DNA from: Planctomycetota bacterium
GTDB lineage: Bacteria > Planctomycetota > UBA8108 > UBA1146
Direction of reading: 5' to 3'
Assembly: GCA_016776905.1 (NCBI GenBank)
Contig: JADHSM010000002.1
Span: forward strand, 124,001-188,000
Length of the DNA stretch: 64,000 nt
Shown: positions 8,416 through 16,448 of the stretch, piece by piece
Numbering within the stretch: position 1 is the stretch's first letter
Layout of the letters: every line of letters begins with the position of its first letter
Position numbers and translations under genes: made by a program
Notes under the pieces: generated by a model
Told to the model about the DNA's origin: nothing
Databases searched by the model: none
What the model saw: only the letters and a program-made list of their open reading frames with translations

Positions 8416-10572
8416 ATGAAGTCATTCAATGATTCGATTATCGGTTCTCAAACTGCTGGAGCGCGTCCCGCTCTTTGGTTAGCGCTGATCACATGCTTCG
8501 TGCTCTTGGGTTCTCTTCCTGGAAAGGTTGAGGGTCAAGTATTTTGTGACCCCGCCGACCCCACATACGGAACCTGCATTCTTCAATCAGGTACCTTTCC
8601 TGGCGACCTCCCCTTTGCAACGACGGTCAATGTCGGCACAGGAGATCTTTTTGTCGCAGATTACCTCAGTGGCGTTTTCTATCGCTTCTCAGAAGATATC
8701 TCAGAAATACCCGTAGCTCAGGCTGCTCCCAAAGGACCCGCAACATACTTGGGTCTTTCTTGGTCGGCGATCGACAATAATCTCTACTGGATTATCAATG
8801 ATCAAGGCAACGACTTGTTGGTGGTTTCGAGTTTAGGTGGAAGTCTGATTTCTGAAACTCCGCTGAACCTTCCAACCGGCGTAACAAGTCTGACAGGACT
8901 CGCTTGGTTCCCCAGCAGTAATAGTTTTTGGACCAATGATTTTGAAAACGACACCTACCATGAACTTCTGCCTGACGGGACCTTCACGGGACAAACTTTC
9001 GGAAACCCCGAACAAGATGGCTCAGCAGCTGGAGCATTTGGTCTCGGCATCACAGTCGTTCAGGATTTGAATACTCTAGAATTCTTCTTCGATCTCCCTG
9101 TCGGATCTCCTGCAGCCAATCGCACCAATAAGGTCGAGCGCGTCTCTGTGACTGGCGAAGTACAAGGACTCTCCTTTCCGTTGGCCAGCCTCAATAACAT
9201 GAGTGGCTGGGTCACGGGTATTGCTTGGACTCCCTTCGGGTCCTACGGAGGTCCTAGTAACTATCTCCTCGATCTCACCAATGGAACAGTGGTCGAAGTC
9301 GCGGTTCCCACTCCTTTAGCACCCTCGATTACAGACATTGCATGCTCTGCTGACAACAATAATGATGTCAACCTGAACTGGACGAATCCCATCACATACG
9401 ACAATATCCGCGTCCTCCGAGATGGTGCTGAAATCGCCGTCCTCGGTGCCGGAGTTGACTCCTATGTGGATGTCGATGTCGACCCCGGAACATACGCCTA
9501 CGAGGTGATACCGACCCCTGCTGGATCTGCTGACGGACTTCCAGCTGCAACCTGTGAAGTGGTCGTAGGCTTCGGTAGATTCCTCGGTGCCGTGACTCAC
9601 TCTGGCGCATTGCCCGGAGGCGTAGCAGTCGTGGAATCGACCGATCAGTTGCTGGTCGCTGACAGTTCCGGCCTCAGCGCTTGGTCCTACCAAAAAGATC
9701 TCACCCCCACCGGAGTTGCTATTCCTGGACCCTTCTCCAGTAGCCAAACTCTCTCGGGCATCGCTTGGAATTCAGATACGGATCAGTTGGCATGGCTCAC
9801 TGAGAACGCAGATTTCCGGATCACAGATCTCGCTGGAACAGAAGTTTCCGCTTCGTTGTTGAACGTTTCCTCAGGGCAAGTTCTCAGCGGTCTTACATAT
9901 TCACCGACTCTGGGTAAATACCTGACGGTGAACCTGTCCACACAACAGATTTTAACCATTTCCACAGACGGTATCGTGGAGGTTCATCCCGCAGAGATAC
10001 CCACTCGAACCAGTCCTACTGTTTTCTTTGGCGGAATCGCAATACGAGGTGGCAGCACACTGGTGTTTGACCTTGCCTATGGATCTCTCGCTTCAGGTGG
10101 AGTCACTCGCCTAGAACGTTTGGTGGGCGGATCCCCCGTCGGTCTTGGTTTTGACCTGACACCCTCTGTCAATTCTGGAGACATTCACGGCCTCGACGGA
10201 ACTGAATCGGGACCATTTGGCTTCCCGGTTAGTTATGTCATTGGACGTGACTCGGGTGTGATCACAATGCTTTCCTCAGATCTCAGTGGAACCGGATCCG
10301 ATTTCATACGGGGCGACGTCGTTCCTGATGGGGACATCAACATCGTGGATGTGAGTCAGCACCTCATCTTGCAATTCGCACCTGGTCAAGATCCCAGTCT
10401 TTGCCTCGACGCTCTCGATGCCAATGACGATGGATCTGTAGATATTTCAGACGCCATATACATGCTCTCCTTCCTGTTTGAAGGAGGACCTCAAATGCCG
10501 GCTCCCACGGGCACTTGCGGAACAGATGACACCGTCGACAACTTGATCTGCCAGGAATTCGAAGGCTGCTAA
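8416..10572 (+). CDS. Secreted beta-propeller/Ig-like/dockerin protein
   Basis: A 718-residue exported protein. The ATG at 8416 is preferred because AGGAAAG precedes it by about nine bases and a signal peptide follows (hydrophobic core LWLALITCFVLLG, cleavage near VEGQ). Two propeller-like halves with recurring LxGLxWxxxxxxLxWxxN patterns flank one Ig-like repeat (about residues 295-380: IACSADNN...LNWTNPITYDNIRVLRDG) of exactly the type found 19 times in the giant protein upstream. The last 90 residues form a dockerin-type domain (FIRGDVVPDGDINIVD, DANDDGSVDISDAI) with the usual Cys/Pro-rich tail. The propeller halves resemble SMP-30/NHL-type surface proteins, but I see no active-site signature. 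It is probably a cell-surface protein of the same functional group as its upstream neighbour. Confidence 0.85.
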   Translation: MKSFNDSIIGSQTAGARPALWLALITCFVLLGSLPGKVEGQVFCDPADPTYGTCILQSGTFPGDLPFATTVNVGTGDLFVADYLSGVFYRFSEDISEIPVAQAAPKGPATYLGLSWSAIDNNLYWIINDQGNDLLVVSSLGGSLISETPLNLPTGVTSLTGLAWFPSSNSFWTNDFENDTYHELLPDGTFTGQTFGNPEQDGSAAGAFGLGITVVQDLNTLEFFFDLPVGSPAANRTNKVERVSVTGEVQGLSFPLASLNNMSGWVTGIAWTPFGSYGGPSNYLLDLTNGTVVEVAVPTPLAPSITDIACSADNNNDVNLNWTNPITYDNIRVLRDGAEIAVLGAGVDSYVDVDVDPGTYAYEVIPTPAGSADGLPAATCEVVVGFGRFLGAVTHSGALPGGVAVVESTDQLLVADSSGLSAWSYQKDLTPTGVAIPGPFSSSQTLSGIAWNSDTDQLAWLTENADFRITDLAGTEVSASLLNVSSGQVLSGLTYSPTLGKYLTVNLSTQQILTISTDGIVEVHPAEIPTRTSPTVFFGGIAIRGGSTLVFDLAYGSLASGGVTRLERLVGGSPVGLGFDLTPSVNSGDIHGLDGTESGPFGFPVSYVIGRDSGVITMLSSDLSGTGSDFIRGDVVPDGDINIVDVSQHLILQFAPGQDPSLCLDALDANDDGSVDISDAIYMLSFLFEGGPQMPAPTGTCGTDDTVDNLICQEFEGC

Positions 10573-10596
10573 TCAGGTCACACGACAACCAAAACA

Positions 10597-10637
10597 TAAA
10601 AAGAGCCCCTGCCGGTTACCGACAGGGGCTCTTTTTT
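10597..10637. terminator. Bidirectional terminator between convergent genes
   Basis: An 11-bp stem (10601-10611 with 10623-10633) is flanked by an A-run on the left and a T-run on the right, so it can end transcription in both directions. It lies between the dockerin-protein gene and the convergent esterase gene. Confidence 0.88.
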
Positions 10638-10668
10638 CATCGGTGACACATCTGCTCATGCTCTCCCA

Positions 10669-11685
10669 TTAGGAAAGTGTGTCCGCGAGCAATGGAAGAG
10701 AAACATCATAACGATATTGAATCGACGAGTGATCGTCATCGAACTCTTCATATCGATAAGGAACACCGAGGTCCTCGAATCGCTGAGCTAAGATTCGAGC
10801 TCCATGATGTAAGCGATACTGATCCCTAGAACCACAATCGAAAAAGAGGCACTTTAACTTTTTCAAATTATCGACATGTTCTTCTGCCATTTGTACGGGG
10901 TCCCAACGAAGCCATTGCTGCCAACGCTCATCGATCAATTCCCCCGTCCGAGCATCAAAGGGTAACTGAATACAGTCAGGGTTTTCGAGGTCAGGGTCGT
11001 AAAAGGCAGCGAGTGCGAGAATCATGAGCGTCATGATATCGCTTCCTCGTAGTTTGATTTTCGTTCTCATTTTTTTAAGGAAGGCTGCCGGGTTTCCTTC
11101 AAATCTTCTTAGAGTATCGATCGCCAAAGGGAAATCGGGAAGGCATGCATAAGGGAAGTACATGTCACCGCTATGGCAGGCAATTCCTCCCCAAACATCG
11201 GGATGAAGCATCCCGTGAACAAGTGCACCGTATCCTCCAGAAGAATATCCAAAGACACCCCGGTGCTCACAAGCATCCAGAGTCCTCCAATTTTCATCGA
11301 CAAAAGGTACCAGTTCTTTGGTGAGGTAACTCGCCCATGGCCCCACAGCCGGAGAATCGATGTACTGATTTCCCCCCAAAGAGGTAAAGCCATCTGGCAT
11401 CACCACGATGGTGGGAGCCATCTTTCCAGTGCCAACGAGCCGATCGAGTCGCTCCACAATATTTTCGCTGAACCCATCCCAGTTGAGAGCCTTCAGCCCA
11501 CTCGAGGTAAAACTAGCGAGATAATAGATCGTCGGATATCGAGTCTCACCATTCCCCTCATATCCTGGGGGTGTCCATACAGCGACCCTACGAACAGGAG
11601 GATCTCCGAGAGCATTATTGGCGAGCAATTCCGAGGTGTGATCGACAATCTGCACACGACCCCGTACTCCTTCATATTTGAGCAC
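10669..11685 (-). CDS. Putative esterase, alpha/beta hydrolase (esterase D/FrmB-like fold)
   Basis: A 338-residue hydrolase of the putative-esterase group (enterochelin esterase, esterase D and FrmB relatives). Visible marks are VAVWTPPGYEGN near the start, YPTIYYLASF, IVVMPDGF, the nucleophile elbow GYSSGGYGAL (Ser of G-x-S-x-G), a late acid region FDCGSRDQ and a His in DDDHSSIQYR that completes a Ser-Asp-His triad. The start is a GTG at 11685 with GGGGAG six bases upstream. There is no signal peptide, so it is probably cytoplasmic. It is divergent from the oligoendopeptidase gene, with a shared intergenic stretch of 114 bases. The substrate cannot be told from sequence. Confidence 0.85.
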   Translation of the reverse strand: MLKYEGVRGRVQIVDHTSELLANNALGDPPVRRVAVWTPPGYEGNGETRYPTIYYLASFTSSGLKALNWDGFSENIVERLDRLVGTGKMAPTIVVMPDGFTSLGGNQYIDSPAVGPWASYLTKELVPFVDENWRTLDACEHRGVFGYSSGGYGALVHGMLHPDVWGGIACHSGDMYFPYACLPDFPLAIDTLRRFEGNPAAFLKKMRTKIKLRGSDIMTLMILALAAFYDPDLENPDCIQLPFDARTGELIDERWQQWLRWDPVQMAEEHVDNLKKLKCLFFDCGSRDQYRLHHGARILAQRFEDLGVPYRYEEFDDDHSSIQYRYDVSLPLLADTLS

Positions 11686-11799
11686 GTTACTCTCCCCTTT
11701 CCTCAGGTGTCATTGGTCTCCACGTCACCACAGGTTAGAATCTCTCTTCCGGTTCCCATGGGCAACCGGCCGTTTTGTAACCGGAAGGGAAATCAGACC

Positions 11800-13521
11800 A
11801 TGAGTGATTCAACATACCCAAGACAATTTCTGCCAGCGGATTTCACCGCCAACAGCTTCGAGGCTATTGAAAAGGTCTACAAAGGCCTTCTCGAAAGAGA
11901 CGTCTCGACAAAAGACCTTCTTGAAAAGTGGTGTCGAGACTGGAGTGAAGTTGATTCCGTCATCGCAGAGGAAAGCTCTCGGCGATACGTCAAGAATACT
12001 TGCTTCACTGAAGATCCGGACGTCAAAGCTCGATTCATGGAGTGGCTCAAAGATATCGCACCGGGCTTAAAAAAGATCAGTTTTGATATGGATCGAAAGT
12101 TCATCGATTCCCCAGCCCTCAGTGAACTCGATACCGCTGAGTTTGGCATGTGGATTCAGTCCGTCCGCAATAGCGTCGAACTCTTCCGTGAGGAAAATAT
12201 TCCTCTGCAAACTGAAGAGAAAGAATTAGACGCAAAATACGACGAAGTCATTGGCGCAATGACTGTTGAATTCGATGGAGAGACAAGAACGCTTCCCTAC
12301 ATGGGACGAATTTTGGAAGAAACTGACAGAGACCGACGTGAACAAGCATTCCGTGCTGTCAACGATCGTATTCTTCAAGATCAAGATCAGATTCAAACCA
12401 TCTTCGATCGTCAACTTGATCTTCGACAGCAAATGGCTGTCAACTGCGGGTTAGACAATTATCGATCTCTTCGTTTTCGTCAGTTGGAACGCTTTGACTA
12501 CGGACCGGAAGAATGTCTCCAGTTCCATGACTCCATCGAAAAAGTGGTCATGCCACTGATCAAGGATCGCTTGGAAAGACGTAGAGAACAGATGGGCCTC
12601 GAAAAACTGAGGCCTTGGGATACCGCTGTCGATCCCATGGGTAGATCTCCACTGAGACCCCTCGAAAAGGGCACCCCATTGATTGATGGTTGCCGCCAGA
12701 TTTTCGGCAAGGTTCACCCAGATCTGGAAGACATGTTTAATATCCTGATCGATGGAGATTTGCTGGATCTCGATTCACGTAAAGGAAAAGCACCTGGTGG
12801 TTACCAGGCCACATACCACGAGATACGTAAACCTTTCATTTTCATGAATGCTGCCGGCAAGCAGGGAGATGTTGAAACTCTTCTCCATGAGGGCGGGCAT
12901 GCTTTCCATTCGATTGAGGCTCGTGATCACACTTTGATTGCCAATCGTCACGCTCCGATTGAATACTGCGAAGTGGCATCGATGGCGATGGAGCTTCTCG
13001 GAGCACCTCACCTCGACGTTTTCTACGGTGAGGGTGAAGAAGTGACAAGGGCTCGTATCGATCACTTGGAAGGTATCATCAGCCTGTTCCCTTGGGTGGC
13101 CATGATCGATTCATTCCAGCACTGGCTCTACACGACTCCGGGGCACTCCCGCGATGAACGTCGCCAAACCTGGCTCGGTATCATGGACCGCTTTGGAACG
13201 GGTCAAATGGACTGGACTGGCATCGAAGAAATCAGAGCACACCGTTGGATGAGACAATCTCATCTCTTCGGCGTCCCTTTCTACTACGTGGAATATGCGA
13301 TTGCGCAATTGGGTGCTCTTCAGGTGTGGAGAAATCATCGGAACGATCCTGACGAAGCAATACGTTTGTATCGTAACGGGCTATCTAAGGGCAATACCGT
13401 GACCCTGCCACAGCTCTACAAGGAAACGGGTACCCGCTTCGATTTTTCTTATGATAATCTCTCAGAACTGATCGAAATGGTCAGGGAAGAAATTGAAACT
13501 CTTGAAAGTGCCATCGTTTGA
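11800..13521 (+). CDS. pepF: Oligoendopeptidase F-type M3 metallopeptidase
   Basis: A 573-residue zinc peptidase of family M3 (oligoendopeptidase F branch), which cleaves oligopeptides in the cytoplasm. The catalytic motif HEGGHAFHSIE contains HExxH, and the third ligand is in the following helix (EYCEVASMAMELL). The frame is open far upstream (to 11173), but that part overlaps the opposite-strand esterase gene. The ATG at 11800 has GGAAGGGA about ten bases upstream and begins a normal family N-terminus. Length and motif spacing fit the family. It runs in the same direction as the two cyclophilin genes 56 bases downstream and may be cotranscribed with them. Confidence 0.92.
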   Translation: MSDSTYPRQFLPADFTANSFEAIEKVYKGLLERDVSTKDLLEKWCRDWSEVDSVIAEESSRRYVKNTCFTEDPDVKARFMEWLKDIAPGLKKISFDMDRKFIDSPALSELDTAEFGMWIQSVRNSVELFREENIPLQTEEKELDAKYDEVIGAMTVEFDGETRTLPYMGRILEETDRDRREQAFRAVNDRILQDQDQIQTIFDRQLDLRQQMAVNCGLDNYRSLRFRQLERFDYGPEECLQFHDSIEKVVMPLIKDRLERRREQMGLEKLRPWDTAVDPMGRSPLRPLEKGTPLIDGCRQIFGKVHPDLEDMFNILIDGDLLDLDSRKGKAPGGYQATYHEIRKPFIFMNAAGKQGDVETLLHEGGHAFHSIEARDHTLIANRHAPIEYCEVASMAMELLGAPHLDVFYGEGEEVTRARIDHLEGIISLFPWVAMIDSFQHWLYTTPGHSRDERRQTWLGIMDRFGTGQMDWTGIEEIRAHRWMRQSHLFGVPFYYVEYAIAQLGALQVWRNHRNDPDEAIRLYRNGLSKGNTVTLPQLYKETGTRFDFSYDNLSELIEMVREEIETLESAIV

Positions 13522-13577
13522 AGGCCTTTTACGAATTTGGTAACGATAAATTTTCACAAAGGAAAGCGAGAATACTG

Positions 13578-14354
13578 ATGAGTAAAACTCAGGAAATCTC
13601 CCGGTTGTGCTGTTCATTCCTCATTTTGATTTTGGCATACTTAACGCCACTCTCCACATTCGCTCAAGACGAAGGTGGTCAGAAAAAAGAAGAGAACGTA
13701 AAGAAAGCCAAAGTCGTCACGGACCCGGCTATCGCCAGCGTTCAGGCCTTCATCAAAAAGAATGTCGCAGACAAAAAGATTAATAAGGAAGTGGCGGGCT
13801 GGAAAAGTCGCCTCCCTAAATTCCCAACGACGAAGTTCACAGAGGGAACAACGTACATTTGGAACCTTGCCACCAATAAAGGCGATGTCAAAGTCCAGTT
13901 CATGCCCTCTGTCGCTCCAAACCATGTCGCAAACTTTATTTACCTCACTGAATTAGGTTTTTTCGACGACCTGAAATTCCACCGAGTCATCACAGGTTTC
14001 ATGGCTCAGGGCGGGTGTCCACAAGGCAGTGGCCGTGGAAACCCAGGTTACCGATTCGACGGGGAATACGCCGCTGATGTAAAGCACACAACAAATGGAC
14101 TCTTGTCGATGGCCAATGCAGGTCCAGGAACTGACGGGAGTCAATTCTTCCTCACCTTTGTTCCAACTCCATGGCTCGACGGAAAACATACCATTTTCGG
14201 TAAGATGATCTCTGGCGAGAGCACTCTCAAAGCTCTTGAGGCTTCTGGTAGTCGGGGTGGTCGCCCTTCCGAAGAATTGAAAATCAACAAAGCCACCATC
14301 ACTGTCGTGGCTGCAAAAAAAACAACAAAGGTTCCGAAAGTAGGTCAACAATGA
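13578..14354 (+). CDS. Exported cyclophilin-type peptidyl-prolyl isomerase
   Basis: A 258-residue cyclophilin that isomerises peptide bonds before proline. The ATG at 13578, with AGGAAAG upstream, gives a clear N-terminal signal peptide (hydrophobic core LCCSFLILILAYLTPLS, cleavage near FAQD), so it acts outside the cytoplasmic membrane. A charged Lys-rich linker follows. The catalytic domain (about residues 95-250) has the family signatures FHRVITGFMAQGGCPQGSGRG, GLLSMANAGPGTDGSQFFLTF and HTIFGKMISG. The stop codon overlaps the start of the second cyclophilin gene (ATGA), so the two are translationally coupled. Their catalytic domains are close in sequence and probably arose by tandem duplication. 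Confidence 0.93.
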   Translation: MSKTQEISRLCCSFLILILAYLTPLSTFAQDEGGQKKEENVKKAKVVTDPAIASVQAFIKKNVADKKINKEVAGWKSRLPKFPTTKFTEGTTYIWNLATNKGDVKVQFMPSVAPNHVANFIYLTELGFFDDLKFHRVITGFMAQGGCPQGSGRGNPGYRFDGEYAADVKHTTNGLLSMANAGPGTDGSQFFLTFVPTPWLDGKHTIFGKMISGESTLKALEASGSRGGRPSEELKINKATITVVAAKKTTKVPKVGQQ

Positions 14355-14947
14355 GTACCTCCGAAAAATCAATCCACTCCATGCGTGAGGCCGCAGAAGC
14401 TCTGAAAAGTTCGGGTGAAATTAACACCGAGGTCGATGGCTGGAGAACCTCCCTTCCTATGTTCCCGCAAACAGAACTCGAGGAAGGTGCAGAACTTTTT
14501 TGGGTTTTAGAAACCAATCATGGCACCATCAAAATTCAATTGATGCCTGACGTTGCCCCCAACCATGTGAGAAACACCATGTACCTCACAGAATTGGGTT
14601 TCTACGACGAACTGAGCTTTCACCGCGTGATCACAGGCTTCATGGCTCAAGGTGGCTGCCCTGAAGGAACTGGCATGGGAGGTCCCGGGTATCGATTTGC
14701 TGGAGAGTTCTCTCCGAATGCACGGCATGACCGTCGTGGCGTACTTTCAATGGCAAATGCTGGACCGAATACGGATGGAAGCCAGTTCTTCCTCACGTTC
14801 ACCGCTACTCCACATTTGAACAACAATCACACCGTCTACGGAGTCGTTGTTGCCGGAGATCCGACACTGGAAGCCTTGGAATCTCGTGGATCAGGACAGG
14901 GTGCGACCAGTGAACCCCTCGTCCTCGTCAAGGCCAGCATCGAATAA
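14351..14947 (+). CDS. Cytoplasmic cyclophilin-type peptidyl-prolyl isomerase
   Basis: A 198-residue cyclophilin without a signal peptide, so it is expected in the cytoplasm. It has the full signature set: FHRVITGFMAQGGCPEGTGMGG, GVLSMANAGPNTDGSQFFLTF and HTVYGVVVAG. The preceding domain region (VDGWRTSLPMFPQTELEEGAE) matches the same region of the exported paralogue, which means the copies share more than the catalytic core. The ATG overlaps the upstream stop codon by four bases. Its last two codons and stop (ATC GAA TAA) are the founder of a 15-bp tandem array that runs downstream. Confidence 0.93.
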   Translation: MSTSEKSIHSMREAAEALKSSGEINTEVDGWRTSLPMFPQTELEEGAELFWVLETNHGTIKIQLMPDVAPNHVRNTMYLTELGFYDELSFHRVITGFMAQGGCPEGTGMGGPGYRFAGEFSPNARHDRRGVLSMANAGPNTDGSQFFLTFTATPHLNNNHTVYGVVVAGDPTLEALESRGSGQGATSEPLVLVKASIE

Positions 14948-14998
14948 ATTTACATCGAATAAATCTACATCGAGTAAATCTACATCGAGCAGGTTTAC
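14939..14998 (+). repeat. Stop-codon-anchored tandem array, 4 x 15 bp
   Basis: Four head-to-tail 15-bp units (ATCGAATAAATTTAC and near copies). The first unit contains the last two codons and the TAA stop of the cyclophilin gene. Because 15 is a multiple of three, units 2 and 3 repeat an in-frame TAA. The fourth copy has decayed (GAG CAG). Confidence 0.9.
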
Positions 14999-15028
14999 AG
15001 TTTCGAAATTGTCGACAGATAAACCACT

Positions 15029-15063
15029 GCGGGGCACCTTTCCATTCAGGAAAGGTGCCCCGC
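15029..15063 (+). terminator. Terminator-like hairpin after the cyclophilin genes
   Basis: A perfect 15-bp stem (15029-15043 with 15049-15063) with a 5-nt loop. The following sequence is only weakly T-rich (TTCATTC), so termination efficiency is uncertain. It also lies between the convergent cyclophilin and YqgE genes. Confidence 0.7.
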
Positions 15064-15104
15064 TTCATTCGCCAAATACGGTTTTAAAGTCCCAAGGGAC
15101 ACGC

Positions 15105-15722
15105 TTAGTTATGCTCCGGATTATTGGGCAGCATCGACCATAACTGAAAGACAGAATCCGGGAGACAGCGAAGGCTATTTCGCCAAACATCCTTCACCTC
15201 CCACTGCATACAGCGGTGAGCCAGTCCTGAAATCAAAATCCACGCGCCCTGTTCTAATTCTGATTTCAGCTGTCTTTTTTCCCATCCTGATGCGCCACAA
15301 AAATACCTCACCTGATCGTCAGATATCAAACCCTCTTCTAAGGATTTAAAAACTTCATCCGGATGGGATCGGTAAACTCCTGGGGCGACTTGAAGAAACG
15401 AAGACGGGAGAGTTTCAACTGCATCAAATTCATCATTGACCGTAATCAGGGAGTAGCCAACAACTTGCTCAACGGGCCCCCCTACAAAAATAGGAGCTTC
15501 TATTTTCGGGACGGTGTGAGCATCCGGGAATATTTCTTGAAACGACTGCCCAGTAGGACGATTCAGAATCAAGCCCATCGCTCCTTCGAGTGGATCGTGA
15601 TCAGTAATGAGAACGACCGACCTCGCAAACATAGGGTCGTCTTTTACTTTCAGAAAGGGTGTTGCGATCAAACAACATCCTGGCGCGATACGATCAGTCA
15701 TCTCTACAAGCATTTCATCCAA
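15105..15722 (-). CDS. YqgE/AlgH family protein
   Basis: A 205-residue member of the YqgE/AlgH family (formerly DUF179), whose biochemical role is not settled. Family marks are GCCLIATPFLKVKDDPMFARSVVLITDHD near the start, GAMGLILNRPTGQSF and, in the second half, FCGASGWEKRQLKSELEQGAWIL. The first in-frame ATG at 15722 is used; ATGs at 15713 and 15701 are also possible and no start has a strong ribosome-binding site. It follows the MrfB-like nuclease gene by about 30 bases on the same strand, so it may end the same transcript. Confidence 0.88.
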   Translation of the reverse strand: MDEMLVEMTDRIAPGCCLIATPFLKVKDDPMFARSVVLITDHDPLEGAMGLILNRPTGQSFQEIFPDAHTVPKIEAPIFVGGPVEQVVGYSLITVNDEFDAVETLPSSFLQVAPGVYRSHPDEVFKSLEEGLISDDQVRYFCGASGWEKRQLKSELEQGAWILISGLAHRCMQWEVKDVWRNSLRCLPDSVFQLWSMLPNNPEHN

Positions 15723-15755
15723 CCCACTTCGATGGAGACGTCTCCTTGTTCGTTC

Positions 15756-16448
15756 TCATTCCCCCATGAGTATCGGAGCCACTAATCGATGATGCAATGA
15801 CACGAGGGAGATCAGATCTCTACGATTGTGGGTATAAATCGGAGTAATCACTTCGAGCGGAGATCCCTCTCGAAGATCCTGAAATCTTAAAGGAGCTTCC
15901 GATCCTGGAACATCGTCTGCGCAGCGAGGTATCCCCAACAACCTCTCTTCTGCGGTCACCAACCGGCAATTGGGCCACTTTTTTTTATAATGCCGACGAA
16001 TGATGGGCAAGAGGTCGACAGATTGTGGCTCATTCTCGGTTTCCAACCCATGCCACTGAGCACGGTGCCTCAAAAAAGGCAGATCAAATCCGTCCCCGTT
16101 GTAAGTCACCACCGTTCGAAAAGACGCCATCCACTGATAAAGTCGATCGAGTTGTTTCCTTTCTGTGGAGACGTCACCTGAATACCATTGCCGGAGTCTC
16201 AAAGTGTCGTTTCTTCGATAAAGAATTCCGATCATCGCAGTCAGGGACCGATGTGCCATCAAGCCTGTGGTTTCAAGGTCAAGGAAAAGGGTATCTTCTG
16301 ATGTCGCTGACAAAACCTCCTCCGGAATTTCTCCTTTGATCTGTTCATCGACTTCCAGAGGGATTGTTGGACAACGACGTGTCTTCGGCCTTCGACTTTC
16401 TGACTTGCGAATCATGCGACGTACTCGTTCGGAAGCAGATCGCTTCAT
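15756..16448 (-). CDS. YprB/MrfB-like DEDD-family 3'-5' exonuclease
   Basis: A 230-residue RNase H-fold exonuclease resembling Bacillus subtilis YprB (MrfB). The DEDD-type acidic residues are visible: FLDLETTGL (D and E), VVTYNGDGFDLPFL (D) and YTHNRRDLISLVSL (final D). The frame is open further upstream, but the ATG at 16448 overlaps the helicase stop codon as ATGA, which indicates translational coupling and decides the start. In B. subtilis, MrfA and MrfB act together in a repair route for mitomycin C lesions that does not need UvrABC. The same two-gene order here supports an equivalent pair, although the substrate is inferred. Confidence 0.85.
   Translation of the reverse strand: MKRSASERVRRMIRKSESRRPKTRRCPTIPLEVDEQIKGEIPEEVLSATSEDTLFLDLETTGLMAHRSLTAMIGILYRRNDTLRLRQWYSGDVSTERKQLDRLYQWMASFRTVVTYNGDGFDLPFLRHRAQWHGLETENEPQSVDLLPIIRRHYKKKWPNCRLVTAEERLLGIPRCADDVPGSEAPLRFQDLREGSPLEVITPIYTHNRRDLISLVSLHHRLVAPILMGE

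Noticed and set aside
909-10572. A cellulosome cluster
   Set aside because: Dockerin modules are present, but no glycoside hydrolase, polysaccharide lyase or carbohydrate-binding module was recognised beside them.
11173-11799. N-terminal extension of the oligoendopeptidase
   Set aside because: The frame is open, but it lies opposite the esterase gene and has no family similarity; the ATG at 11800 has a good ribosome-binding site.
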